NCBI GenBank assembly: GCA_016290995.1
Contig: JAEEVR010000001.1
Coordinates: 36,282-100,281 of the forward strand
Direction of reading: 5' to 3'
From: Treponema sp.
GTDB taxonomy: Bacteria > Spirochaetota > Spirochaetia > Treponematales > Treponemataceae
Length of the DNA: 64,000 nucleotides
A program made the translations under genes and the position numbers. Shown here piece by piece: positions 33,061 through 41,627 of this stretch. The number at the start of each line of letters is the position of its first letter. Positions within the stretch are counted from its first letter, which is position 1. The notes beneath the pieces are model-generated. The model did not search any database, was not told where the DNA came from, and worked only from the letters and a program-made list of their open reading frames with translations.

Positions 33061-34076
33061 AAGTTCTTGGAATAGAAAGCTCGTGCGACGAAACAGCCGC
33101 CGCCGTCGTTGAGGACGGAAGAAAAATTTTAAGCAACGTCGTGGCGACGCAAATTCCCTTCCACCAAATTTACAAGGGAGTCGTTCCCGAAATCGCGAGC
33201 CGAAAGCACGCCGAATGGATTTTGCCGGTTGTCCGCCAAGCGCTGGAAGAAGCCAATTTGTCGCTTGACCAAATCGACGCGATCGCCGCGACCAACCGCC
33301 CGGGCTTGATGGGAAGCCTTTTGGTCGGCCTTACTTTTGGAAAGACTTTGGCTTGGAGCGCGGGAAAGCCCTTTATCGCGATCAACCATATGCTTGGCCA
33401 CCTTTACGCCTCGCAGCTTGACACGCCGACCGAGTATCCCTTTTTGGGCTTGCTGGTCTCAGGCGGCCACACGATTATTTGCAAGGTCAATTCTTTTGAC
33501 GACCTTGAAGTTTTGGGAACGACCGTCGACGATTCCGTTGGCGAGGCCTTTGACAAGGTTTCTAAATTTTACGGGCTTGGATATCCGGGAGGCGTCGTCA
33601 TCGACGGCCTTGCAAAAAAAGGCGACGCCCGCGCCTTTAACTTTCCCGTTCCAAAATTGGACGAGGCTGAACACCGCTACGACGTTTCTTTTAGCGGACT
33701 AAAAACGGCGGTAATACACCAGCGCGACTTGTTTTGGAACAAGGACTTTGAGGCGACAAACGAAAATATGTGCGCGGCTTTTCAAGAGACCGCTTGCCGG
33801 ACAATCACGTCGCGCCTTTTTAGGGCGGTTGACGACACTGGTTTGAAGACTGTCGTTGCCGGCGGAGGAGTGGCGGCCAATTCGCGCTTGCGCTCCTTGC
33901 TTGCGGAACGCAGCGACATTAAATGCGTTTTTCCTCCGCTCAAATTGTGCGGAGACAACGGCGCGATGATCGCCGGCGTGGCCTACCACTTTTTGGCGCG
34001 CGGAGACAGAAGCGGCTGGGACACGACCGCCAAGGCTCGCGTTCCGCAGTTCAAGAGAGGGTTAGCGGCACGATAA
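33057..34076 (+). CDS. tsaD: tRNA N6-threonylcarbamoyladenosine transferase TsaD
   Basis: 339 residues. Transfers the threonylcarbamoyl group to A37 of ANN-decoding tRNAs, with TsaB and TsaE elsewhere. LGIESSCDETAAAVV (4-18), the two metal His in AINHMLGHLYAS (about 109-115), PFLGLLVSGGHT, and GGGVAANSRLR (about 263-273) with the last metal Asp in LCGDNGAMIA (about 303). ATG overlaps the deacetylase stop (ATGA), so it depends on the upstream leaderless promoter. Confidence 0.97.
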   Translation: MKVLGIESSCDETAAAVVEDGRKILSNVVATQIPFHQIYKGVVPEIASRKHAEWILPVVRQALEEANLSLDQIDAIAATNRPGLMGSLLVGLTFGKTLAWSAGKPFIAINHMLGHLYASQLDTPTEYPFLGLLVSGGHTIICKVNSFDDLEVLGTTVDDSVGEAFDKVSKFYGLGYPGGVVIDGLAKKGDARAFNFPVPKLDEAEHRYDVSFSGLKTAVIHQRDLFWNKDFEATNENMCAAFQETACRTITSRLFRAVDDTGLKTVVAGGGVAANSRLRSLLAERSDIKCVFPPLKLCGDNGAMIAGVAYHFLARGDRSGWDTTAKARVPQFKRGLAAR

Positions 34077-34123
34077 TTGCTGGCAAGACCAAAAAGCGGC
34101 CGCGGCTATTTTAGGAGTTGATT

Positions 34124-35014
34124 ATGAAGTTGCATGAAATGACATACGGAATCGTTGGCTTGGGAATTATGGGCGGCTCGCTCGCAAAGTCGATTCGCGC
34201 CAACGTTCTTTCTATGGGCGGAGCGACAGGAAAAATTTTGGCCTGCAACCGCAGCCGTTCTTCGCTTGAAGAGGCGATTCGCGACGGCGTGATTGACCAA
34301 GGCTTTGAGAGCGGCCAAGTCAAGGAAATGCTAAAAGAATGCGACCTGGTTTACGTTTGCCTTTACCCCCAAGCCACGCTGGACTTTTTGCGCGACAACA
34401 AGGACGCCTTTAAAAGCGGAGCGATTGTAAGCGACATTAGCGGCGTAAAAGGAATTTTTGAAAAGTCGCTTCCTTCGATTTTACGGAGCGACGTTGACTT
34501 TATAATCGGCCACCCGATGGCAGGCGGCGAAAAGGAAGGCTATGTAAATTCTTCCGAAAAATTTTTTGTCAACCACAATTACATTTTGATTCCGCAAGAG
34601 TTCAACAAAAAAGAAAATTTGGATCTTATGCGCGACTTGGTTTACGCGATGGGCTTTACAAGAATCACCGAGACGACTTGCGACACGCACGACAACAAAA
34701 TCGGCTTTACCTCCCAGCTTTGCCACGTCATCGCAAGCGCCTTGGTTGAAAGCGCCTCCGATGACGGAATCACAGCCTTTGGCGGCGGAAGCTTTGAGGA
34801 CCTTACGAGAATCGCGATGATAAACGCGCCCTTGTGGACCGAGCTTTTTATGCTGAACAAGGAAAAGCTTTGCGCCCACATCGAAAATTTTGAAAGGCAA
34901 ATCGCGGCGATGAAAAAAATGATTTCCAACGAAGACGCCGCCGGCCTAGTGAATTATTTGTCGGATGTGCGCGAAAAGCGCCTGCGCATGGGCTCGATAA
35001 GGCAAACAAGATAG
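34124..35014 (+). CDS. Prephenate dehydrogenase-like oxidoreductase (TyrA family)
   Basis: 296 residues. NAD-binding Rossmann motif GIVGLGIMGGSLAKSIR (about 8-24), DLVYVCLYP, VSDISGVKG, and the TyrA-type FIIGHPMAGGEKEGYVNSSEKFF with the catalytic His (about 128). ETTCDTHDNKIGFTSQLCHVIASALV continues the family pattern. It would convert prephenate (or arogenate) to the tyrosine precursor. AGGAG precedes the ATG, which is preferred over a TTG two codons upstream. It follows tsaD by 47 nt. Confidence 0.87.
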   Translation: MKLHEMTYGIVGLGIMGGSLAKSIRANVLSMGGATGKILACNRSRSSLEEAIRDGVIDQGFESGQVKEMLKECDLVYVCLYPQATLDFLRDNKDAFKSGAIVSDISGVKGIFEKSLPSILRSDVDFIIGHPMAGGEKEGYVNSSEKFFVNHNYILIPQEFNKKENLDLMRDLVYAMGFTRITETTCDTHDNKIGFTSQLCHVIASALVESASDDGITAFGGGSFEDLTRIAMINAPLWTELFMLNKEKLCAHIENFERQIAAMKKMISNEDAAGLVNYLSDVREKRLRMGSIRQTR

Positions 35015-35040
35015 CGAGCGGCGACAAAGGAGGCGCGACA

Positions 35041-35337
35041 ATGTGTTGGAAATGCGGAGCGGAACAGGATTTTTCTCTAGAAGTTTACAGAAGCTCGACT
35101 TGCGCGTCGTGCGGAGCGGACTTGCATTCCTGCCGCGGTTGCGCCTTTTACGCGCCGGGAAGCCACTTTGACTGCCACGAAACGGTTGACGAACTTGTCG
35201 CCGACAAAGAGCGCACCAATTTTTGCGAGCATTTTAGGGCCGGAAAAAATTCCAAGTGGAAATCTTTGCAAGGCCAGAACGGCGGGCAGTCCAAAGCGGA
35301 CGCGGCGCGCGACGCCTTTAATTCCCTTTTTGGTTGA
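35041..35337 (+). CDS. Small zinc-ribbon protein
   Basis: 98 residues with nine Cys. CWKCG at the N terminus and CASCGADLHSCRGCAFY form CxxC pairs, and a later CHET and NFCEHF add potential ligands, so it likely binds one or two zinc ions. The C-terminal third is basic and low in structure. AAAGGAGGCG precedes the ATG. It lies between the prephenate dehydrogenase and glutamate racemase genes on the same strand, probably in one transcript. Function unknown. Confidence 0.75.
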   Translation: MCWKCGAEQDFSLEVYRSSTCASCGADLHSCRGCAFYAPGSHFDCHETVDELVADKERTNFCEHFRAGKNSKWKSLQGQNGGQSKADAARDAFNSLFG

Positions 35338-35356
35338 GAGGCGGCGAGGAAAAATT

Positions 35357-36250
35357 ATGGGCGTTGACTTTGCGTTTTTGGACAGCGGAACAGGCGGCAT
35401 TCCATACATGCTTTCTCTTAAGGAAAAAGTTCCGGCGGCGTCATGCGTTTATCTTGGCGACACCGCCCACTTTCCTTACGGACAAAAAACGCAAAAAGAA
35501 GTCGCCGCCGCCGCCGCGCAAGCCGTTCGCCTTATGCAAGAAAAGTGGAATCCCAAAACCCTGGTCGTCGCTTGCAACACAATCAGCGTGACCGCGCTTG
35601 ACGACTTGCGCGCCCTTTTTCCAAGCCTTCCGATTGTTGGAACGGTTCCCGCCATAAAGCTTGCGGCCAAGGTGACGGCCAACAAGCGCGTGGGCCTTTT
35701 GGCCACAAACGCGACGGTAAGCCATCCCTACAGCCAAAAATTGATTGACGACTTTGCAAGCGACTGCGCGGTCTTTAAGCGCGGCGACCCGGACTTGATT
35801 GATTTTATAGAAAAGAAGTTGTTCACCGCAAGCCGCGAGGAACGAATGGCGGCAGTCCGCCCCGCCGTGGACTACTTTGCCGCCAACGATTGCGACACAA
35901 TCATTTTGGGCTGCACCCACTTTACCCACATCGCTGACGACATTCAGGCGGCGGCGGGCGACAAGGTCCGCGTCATTGACAGCCGAGAGGGCGTTGCCAA
36001 CCAAGCGCTGCGCGTCTTTCCGGGACAGGTTCCTGACCAGGATGCGGCGCAAACGGACGGCGGCGCTGGCACGAATGGGGCGGCGCTTTTTGGTCGTGAC
36101 AAAAATTCTTCGCAGGGCCAAGCCGTTTCGCAAGACCAAAACGCGCCCGCCGACAAAAGCTTTTTCTTTACCGCCGCCACGCGCGAGCAAGAAAGCGAGT
36201 ACCGCGCGATGTGCGCGCGCTTTGGCATCCCGTACGGCGGGCTGGTGTGA
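35357..36250 (+). CDS. murI: Glutamate racemase
   Basis: 297 residues. Interconverts L- and D-glutamate for peptidoglycan. DSGTGGIPYMLSL (about 8-20), DTAHFPYG, the first catalytic Cys in VVACNTISVTAL (about 76) and the second in LGCTHFTHI (about 188). Residues about 220-265 form an unusual hydrophilic, Gln/Asp/Ala/Gly-rich insert (QDAAQTDGGAGTNGAALFG onward) before the end, absent from typical MurI. The ATG at 35357 begins the conserved domain; a longer frame from 35168 would overlap the zinc-ribbon gene. Confidence 0.9.
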   Translation: MGVDFAFLDSGTGGIPYMLSLKEKVPAASCVYLGDTAHFPYGQKTQKEVAAAAAQAVRLMQEKWNPKTLVVACNTISVTALDDLRALFPSLPIVGTVPAIKLAAKVTANKRVGLLATNATVSHPYSQKLIDDFASDCAVFKRGDPDLIDFIEKKLFTASREERMAAVRPAVDYFAANDCDTIILGCTHFTHIADDIQAAAGDKVRVIDSREGVANQALRVFPGQVPDQDAAQTDGGAGTNGAALFGRDKNSSQGQAVSQDQNAPADKSFFFTAATREQESEYRAMCARFGIPYGGLV

Positions 36251-36301
36251 TTGGCCGAGCCGCCGCTTTCTAGTTTTGAAAACAATCCGCGCAAAAAAAT
36301 A

Positions 36302-36328
36302 ACGCCCGCGCAACAGCGCGGGCGTCTT
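36302..36328. terminator. Bidirectional terminator between murI and pgi
   Basis: ACGCCCGCGC (36302-36311) and GCGCGGGCGT (36316-36325), loop AACA, with AAAAAAATA before and CTTTAT after. Confidence 0.8.
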
Positions 36329-36359
36329 TATGGTCAGTGACCGATTTCAGTTCAAAAAC

Positions 36360-37943
36360 TTACAATCCCAACAACGACGCATATTCCTTCAACGCGCCGT
36401 CGTACTGCTTGGCCAAGACTGTCTTTGCCAAAACTTTTCCAAGCTGGACGCCTTCCTGGTCGAATGAGTTGATGTTCCACAAGAAGCCTTGGAACATTAC
36501 CTTGTTCTCAAAGTGCGCCAAGAGAGTGCCCAAGGTTTTGGGAGTGAGGCGCTTTCCGTAAATCAAGCTTGACGGGCGCTCGCCGGCAAAGAACTTGTTG
36601 GGGTTTTCGTTGTCCTTTCCGCAGGCAAAGGCGATGATTTGCGCGGTGACGTTGGCGCAAAGCTTTTGCTGGCTTGTTGAGCCCTGGATGTCAACGTCGT
36701 TCTCGGCCTGGTTTTCCTTAAAGGCGATGAACTGGAGCGGGATTACGTTTGTTCCCTGGTGCAAAAGTTGGTAGAATGAGTGCTGGCCGTTGGTGCCCGG
36801 CTCGCCAAAAATCACGGGGCCGGTGACGTAGTCGATTTTCTTTCCGTCGCGGTTTACGCTCTTTCCGTTTGACTCCATGTCAAGCTGCTGCAAGTGCGCG
36901 GGGAAGCGGGACAGTCCCTGAGAGTAGGGGAGAATCGCAGTTGAAGGATATTCCTGAACGTTTCTCTCGTAAAGGCCGATAAGCGCGTCGAGCATGGCCG
37001 GATTTTTGCGGATGTCCTTTTCCGTGGCGGTCTTGTCCGCGGCGGCCGCTCCTTCCAAGAAGCAGGCAAAGACTTCCGGTCCAAAGGCGAGCGACAAAAC
37101 CGCTCCGCCCACGCCTGAAGTTGACGAGTAGCGGCCTCCGATGTAGTCGTCCATGTAAAAGGCTTCCATGTAGTCGGGGTTGTGGGCCAAGGGGCTTGTC
37201 TCGCTTGTTACGGCGATCATGTGCTTTGAAACGTCAAGGCCGGCTTTTTTGAGCGCGTCCTTTACGAAAGACTCGTTTGTCAAAGTTTCCAGCGTCGTTC
37301 CGCTTTTTGAAACCAAAATGAAAATCGTCTTTGAAACGTCGATGCTTTTAAGAACGCTTGTGGCGTCGTCGGGGTCAACGTTTGAGATGAACTTGGCTTC
37401 CATCTTGAACTTGCCGCCGGCCTTGGCCCAGTTTTCCAGGGCCAAGTACATCGCGCGCGGTCCCAAGTCCGAGCCGCCGATGCCGATCTGGCAAACTGTC
37501 GTGAATTTTTCGCCCTTTTCGTTGACGATTTTTCCTGAGTGAACCTTGTCGGCAAAGTCCGCGATTCTCTTTTGCTCGTTAACGTAAAACTCGCGCTTGT
37601 TCTTTCCGTCGGCCATAACGTCTTTTCCAAGCTGGCCGCGGGTAAGCTGGTGCAATACCATGCGCTTTTCGCCTGTGTTGACAACCTCGCCGTTGTAGAG
37701 CGCCTCAAACTTTTCGCAAAGCTGGGCTTCCTTGGCCAAGTCCGCCAAAACGTCCAAAACCTTTTGGTCAACCTGCTTGGCCGCGTAGTTGTATGTCAAG
37801 CCTTCCGCCATAGGAACGGAATATTCCTTTACGCGCTTGGCTCCGTCCGCGCCGCCCAAAACGGCCTTTAGAGAAACCGCGTTCTTCAACGAAAGGAGCT
37901 TTTTAAAGCTTGAAAGAGTGTCAAGATTTTCCCAAGAAATCAT
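36360..37943 (-). CDS. pgi: Glucose-6-phosphate isomerase
   Basis: 527 residues. Interconverts glucose-6-phosphate and fructose-6-phosphate. QIGIGGSDLGPRAMY (about 158-172), LVSKSGTTLETLTN (about 225), the GGRYSSTSGVGG signature (about 285), the catalytic Glu region GEPGTNGQHSFYQLLHQGT (about 390), and Lys in the C-terminal block. The ATG at 37943 follows GAGGCG; the longer frame is not preceded by one. The promoter is TTGCAA (37999-38004), 17 nt, TATTAT (37976-37981), giving a short leader. Confidence 0.96.
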   Translation of the reverse strand: MISWENLDTLSSFKKLLSLKNAVSLKAVLGGADGAKRVKEYSVPMAEGLTYNYAAKQVDQKVLDVLADLAKEAQLCEKFEALYNGEVVNTGEKRMVLHQLTRGQLGKDVMADGKNKREFYVNEQKRIADFADKVHSGKIVNEKGEKFTTVCQIGIGGSDLGPRAMYLALENWAKAGGKFKMEAKFISNVDPDDATSVLKSIDVSKTIFILVSKSGTTLETLTNESFVKDALKKAGLDVSKHMIAVTSETSPLAHNPDYMEAFYMDDYIGGRYSSTSGVGGAVLSLAFGPEVFACFLEGAAAADKTATEKDIRKNPAMLDALIGLYERNVQEYPSTAILPYSQGLSRFPAHLQQLDMESNGKSVNRDGKKIDYVTGPVIFGEPGTNGQHSFYQLLHQGTNVIPLQFIAFKENQAENDVDIQGSTSQQKLCANVTAQIIAFACGKDNENPNKFFAGERPSSLIYGKRLTPKTLGTLLAHFENKVMFQGFLWNINSFDQEGVQLGKVLAKTVLAKQYDGALKEYASLLGL

Positions 37944-37975
37944 ATTCGCCTCGATACATATAGAATTTAACGGCA

Positions 37976-38019
37976 ATAATAGCGCTTTTCTTGCTTTTTT
38001 GCAATAATTGGGTTATAAT
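37976..38019. promoter_or_regulatory. Interlocked divergent promoters (pgi and GGDEF/EAL gene)
   Basis: Minus: TTGCAA (37999-38004), 17 nt, TATTAT (37976-37981). Plus: TTGCTT (37991-37996), 17 nt, TATAAT (38014-38019). Each -35 box lies in the other spacer, as at 14354-14397. Confidence 0.72.
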
Positions 38020-38055
38020 AGCAAAGCGGATTCGATCGGAATGGGGGCTTGTCGC

Positions 38056-39783
38056 ATGAGAAAAAAACGTTTTGACCAGGGTGGAGCCAATGACGTCAAT
38101 AAGACGTTAAGAAGGCTTTCCCATAAAAAAGACACTCCTAAAATCATCTTTTTGCTGCTCTTGGCCTTGTATATCGCCACTTCGGTCGCTTTAAGAAAGG
38201 TGGCCAGCGACCATTCTATGGTTTTCCTTTTGGGCGCCCGCATACCGATGCAAGCCTTTGCCGGCGTTTATTCTTCCCTTTCCAACGTTTGCTTGATTTT
38301 GCTGGCGGTTCTTTTTGGCCGCGTTGGCTTTATTACTTCTATCGTTATTCTTTTGGCGCAGTTTCCTATGCTTGCCGCGGGAATGCTGGTCCGCCACAAT
38401 TACACAACGATTCCCGGAGCCTTTTCAAACCTTTTGGCTCTTGTGGCCGTGACAGTCGTTTACATAAACCACGCCCGGGTTCACAAGTACCAGCGAAGGA
38501 TTTTGACGCAAGCCATAACCGACCGCCTTACCGGCCTTCCCAACCGCTTTGCCTGCATGGAGTTGATAGAGTCTTACGTAACCAGAAGGGTCAAGTTTGC
38601 CGTAGTTTCGGTGGATTTGAACAACTTTAAGGGAATAAACGACACAATGGGCCACGAAACCGGCGACAAGGCCCTTATAGAAATCGCCAAGCGTTGGACC
38701 GCGCTGATTGACGCCCGCATTACCGACACGAATGATTTTGTGGCCCGCCTTAGCGGAGACGATTTTTTCATCGTAATCAGCGGCTACAGGACAAGGGGAG
38801 ACATCGTCAACACGATAAACCGCTTTAAGTCCGAGCTTGAGCGCAAGATTACGATTGACGACTGCGACTATTACATGGGAGCGGGATTCGGCTACGCGGA
38901 GTTCCCCGACGACGCCGACAGCGCCAGCTCTATTTTGGCTTGCGCCAGCGCGGCCATGCACGAAGTAAAGCGAAGGGGCGGCGTCAACGACATAATCCAT
39001 TACATGGCCAGCCATGTTCACGGCGGAAAAACCCTGGAAATAGAAAGAAAAATCCGCTCCGCCTTGGACCAAAATTTAATCCACTTCCAGCTTCAGCCCC
39101 AATACGACATGGACAAAAAGCTGCGCGGCTTTGAGGCTCTTGCCAGAATGAGGGACTCGGAAGGAAACCTGGTGAGCCCCTTGGATTTTATTCCTGTCGC
39201 CGAGGAGCTTGGCCTTGTTGACAAGGTTGACGTTTGCGTGTTCAAAAAAGCGGCCAAATTTATCGCGGACATAATCAAGGAAAAGGGCGCCGGCTTGACG
39301 CTTTGCGTGAACGTTTCGGTCCGCCATTTGATGAAGAACAATTTTATCGACGAGCTTAGGGAAGTTTTGGCCGAAAGCGGCCTTGCTCCTGACAATTTGG
39401 AAATCGAAATCACCGAGTCGATTATGATTGATTCCGCCGACAAGGCCCTTGCCTGCATCAAGCAAGTAAAGGCGATGGGAGTCAAGGTGGCCATCGACGA
39501 CTTTGGCACCGGCTACTCTTCGCTAAGCTACTTGAACAAGTTCCCGGCGGACATGCTAAAGATCGACAAATCCTTTATCGACGTAATGAATTCAAGCGAA
39601 TCGTCAAAGCAATACGTTGCCACAATCATTTCGATCGGCCACATCCTTAACCTAAAGGTAATCTCAGAAGGCGTTGAGACGGAAGACCAGCTTGACACTT
39701 TAAGGCAAATCGGCTGCGATTATGTCCAGGGCTACATTTGGGGAAGGCCTTTGGATCCGCAGGACGCCGCCGCGCTTGTCTAA
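38056..39783 (+). CDS. Membrane GGDEF/EAL protein, predicted c-di-GMP phosphodiesterase
   Basis: About 575 residues. Four to five membrane helices (about 30-145), a GGDEF domain (about 150-320) and an EAL domain (about 330-575). The GGDEF site is degenerate (RLSGDDFFIV, with Ser-Gly-Asp-Asp-Phe), so cyclase activity is doubtful, though it may bind GTP. The EAL site looks complete: FEALARMR, CVNVSVRHL, LEIEITES, AIDDFGTGYSS, LKIDKSF and SEGVETEDQ. It should hydrolyse c-di-GMP. The ATG at 38056 is chosen (GGGGG 8 nt upstream); 38041 is also possible. Longer frames start upstream of the -10 box. Confidence 0.9.
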   Translation: MRKKRFDQGGANDVNKTLRRLSHKKDTPKIIFLLLLALYIATSVALRKVASDHSMVFLLGARIPMQAFAGVYSSLSNVCLILLAVLFGRVGFITSIVILLAQFPMLAAGMLVRHNYTTIPGAFSNLLALVAVTVVYINHARVHKYQRRILTQAITDRLTGLPNRFACMELIESYVTRRVKFAVVSVDLNNFKGINDTMGHETGDKALIEIAKRWTALIDARITDTNDFVARLSGDDFFIVISGYRTRGDIVNTINRFKSELERKITIDDCDYYMGAGFGYAEFPDDADSASSILACASAAMHEVKRRGGVNDIIHYMASHVHGGKTLEIERKIRSALDQNLIHFQLQPQYDMDKKLRGFEALARMRDSEGNLVSPLDFIPVAEELGLVDKVDVCVFKKAAKFIADIIKEKGAGLTLCVNVSVRHLMKNNFIDELREVLAESGLAPDNLEIEITESIMIDSADKALACIKQVKAMGVKVAIDDFGTGYSSLSYLNKFPADMLKIDKSFIDVMNSSESSKQYVATIISIGHILNLKVISEGVETEDQLDTLRQIGCDYVQGYIWGRPLDPQDAAALV

Positions 39784-39788
39784 CGCTC

Positions 39789-39817
39789 TTGAAAAAGCGC
39801 TCCAATTTTGCTAAAAT
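39789..39817 (+). promoter_or_regulatory. Promoter for the AGCS transporter gene
   Basis: TTGAAA (39789-39794), 17-nt spacer, TAAAAT (39812-39817). The leader carries a short hairpin (AATTAG/CTAATT) and GGGGTG before the ATG at 39851. Confidence 0.7.
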
Positions 39818-39850
39818 TAGACAAACTAATTTCAAATTGATGGGGTGCGT

Positions 39851-41332
39851 ATGTTCGCAAAAATCAACTCAATTTTGGGCGCCATAGACGACTTTGTCTG
39901 GGGCTTGCCGCTAATCATTTTGATTCTCGCAACGGGAATCTTCCTTACGGTTATCTTGCGCGGAGTTCAGTTCTCCCAGCTCAAGTTCGCCATTTCTTCT
40001 ATTTTCAGAAAGTCTGAAAAAGGGGACGGCGGCGAGCTTTCTAGCTTTAAGGCCTTGTGCACCGCTTTGAGCGCCACAATCGGAACTGGAAACATCGTAG
40101 GCGTCGCCACCGCCATCGGCGTCGGCGGACCCGGAGCCCTTTTTTGGATGTGGCTCGCGGCCCTTTTGGGAATGGCCACAAAGTACGCCGAGTGCTTGCT
40201 CGCCATCCACTTCCGCCAGGAAGGCTCTGACGGCCACGTTTTGGGCGGCCCCTTCTACACTTGCGAAAAAGGCGTCGGCGCCAAGTTCCCCGTCTTGGGA
40301 AAATTGCTCGCCGTTCTCTTTGCCATCTTTGGAACTATGGTAGGCTTGTTCGGAATCGGAACTTTCACTCAGATCAACTCTATCACAAGCGCCGTTGAGA
40401 CATTCGCCGGAACTGTCACTCCAAACCTTTCCACAATCACAGTCGGCGGAATCGGAACATACAGCACAGTCGTTGTAGTCGCCTCAATCGTTTTGGCCGT
40501 TCTTGCCGCTTTGGTAATCATCGGCGGCCTCAAGCGCATTTCTAGCGTAGCCGGTGTAATTGTTCCCGCCATGGCGGTGATTTACGTAGTCCTCGGCTTG
40601 TTCGCCATCTTGTGCAACTTGTCAAAGTTGTCGGGAGCCATCGAGCAGATTTTCCAGGGCGCCTTTGGATTCAAGGCGGCCGTTGGCGGAGCGATCGGCG
40701 CTATGATCGTGGCCATGCAAAAGGGTATCGCCCGAGGCATCTTCTCCAACGAAGCCGGTTTGGGTTCCGCTCCTATCGCCGCTTCGACAGCGAAGGTTGA
40801 GCACGCCGTTCAGCAGGGAATCATCTCTATGACCGGAACTTTCTTTGACACAATCGTAATCTGTTCCATCACAGGCTTGGTAATCGTTATGTCAGGCTCT
40901 TGGGTTCCCGAGTTGGGCTTTAAGGGATTTGCCATTACAAACGCCGCTTTCCAAATGCTCTTGCCTGTAGTTCCCAAAGTAGTCATCTCATTCTTGTTGA
41001 TGGTTTGCTTGGTATTGTTCGCCTTTACGACAATCTTGGGCTGGGACTTCTACTCAGAGCGCTGCATCGAATACCTTTCTGGCGGAAACATGCTTCCGGT
41101 AAAGATTTACCGCTGGCTTTACATCGCCGCCGTATTCATCGGACCTTACATGACAATCAGCGCCGTTTGGACAATCGCCGACATCTTTAACGGATTGATG
41201 GCCATCCCGAATATCATCTCTCTCTTGATCTTGTCCGGAACAATCGTAAAGCTTACAAACGACTTCTTTAGCGGAAACAAGCTTTACAGAATCGGCTATG
41301 ATTTTGCCAACAATCCTGTTACTGCTGACTAA
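39851..41332 (+). CDS. Alanine/glycine:cation symporter (AGCS family)
   Basis: 493 residues, about eleven membrane helices. Imports alanine or glycine with Na+ or H+. Family motifs: TALSATIGTGNIVGVATAI (about 80), GGPGALFWMWLAALLGMATKYAECLLA, HVLGGPFY, and IARGIFSNEAGLGSAPIAA (about 295-313). ATG at 39851 with GGGGTG before it; a GTG two codons upstream is the alternative. It is followed 14 nt later by a small membrane protein with its own AGGAGAG, then a strong terminator. Confidence 0.95.
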   Translation: MFAKINSILGAIDDFVWGLPLIILILATGIFLTVILRGVQFSQLKFAISSIFRKSEKGDGGELSSFKALCTALSATIGTGNIVGVATAIGVGGPGALFWMWLAALLGMATKYAECLLAIHFRQEGSDGHVLGGPFYTCEKGVGAKFPVLGKLLAVLFAIFGTMVGLFGIGTFTQINSITSAVETFAGTVTPNLSTITVGGIGTYSTVVVVASIVLAVLAALVIIGGLKRISSVAGVIVPAMAVIYVVLGLFAILCNLSKLSGAIEQIFQGAFGFKAAVGGAIGAMIVAMQKGIARGIFSNEAGLGSAPIAASTAKVEHAVQQGIISMTGTFFDTIVICSITGLVIVMSGSWVPELGFKGFAITNAAFQMLLPVVPKVVISFLLMVCLVLFAFTTILGWDFYSERCIEYLSGGNMLPVKIYRWLYIAAVFIGPYMTISAVWTIADIFNGLMAIPNIISLLILSGTIVKLTNDFFSGNKLYRIGYDFANNPVTAD

Positions 41333-41346
41333 TTAAGGAGAGTGAT

Positions 41347-41571
41347 ATGATCGCTTTGATTTTAGGAATTCTTTTTATCGCTTTTACAGTGTTCAGCGTT
41401 TTGCCTTCAATGCCTTTGAATTGGGGCGAGAACGTGATTTACTTCTTAAAAGGCTCCTTGCCAGTCTTCAGCGCCTTTATCGGCCTTATCGCCATCTTGA
41501 TCGGCTTTGCCGACATCAAGGACAAGAGCGAGGCTAAAAAGGAAGAGCAGGAAGCTGCCAAAAACAACTAA
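41347..41571 (+). CDS. Small membrane protein co-transcribed with the AGCS symporter
   Basis: 74 residues: two hydrophobic helices (about 2-20 and 34-55) and a highly charged Lys/Glu tail (DKSEAKKEEQEAAKNN). AAGGAGAG precedes the ATG, 14 nt after the symporter stop. No family recognised. Position suggests a small accessory subunit or stability factor for the transporter; inference only. Confidence 0.65.
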   Translation: MIALILGILFIAFTVFSVLPSMPLNWGENVIYFLKGSLPVFSAFIGLIAILIGFADIKDKSEAKKEEQEAAKNN

Positions 41572-41589
41572 GCGCGAATGATTTAGCGC

Positions 41590-41627
41590 AAAAAAAAATC
41601 CGCGGCATTTGCCGCGGATTTTTTTTT
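41590..41627. terminator. Bidirectional terminator
   Basis: AATCCGCGGC (41597-41606) and GCCGCGGATT (41611-41620), loop ATTT, with A9 before and T9 after. It serves the transporter operon and, from the other side, overlaps the very 3' end of the STAS-kinase gene. Confidence 0.85.

Noticed and set aside
35168..35356. Upstream extension of murI
   Set aside because: It overlaps the Cys-rich zinc-ribbon gene in another frame, and that gene has a clear ribosome binding site and conserved CxxC pairs.
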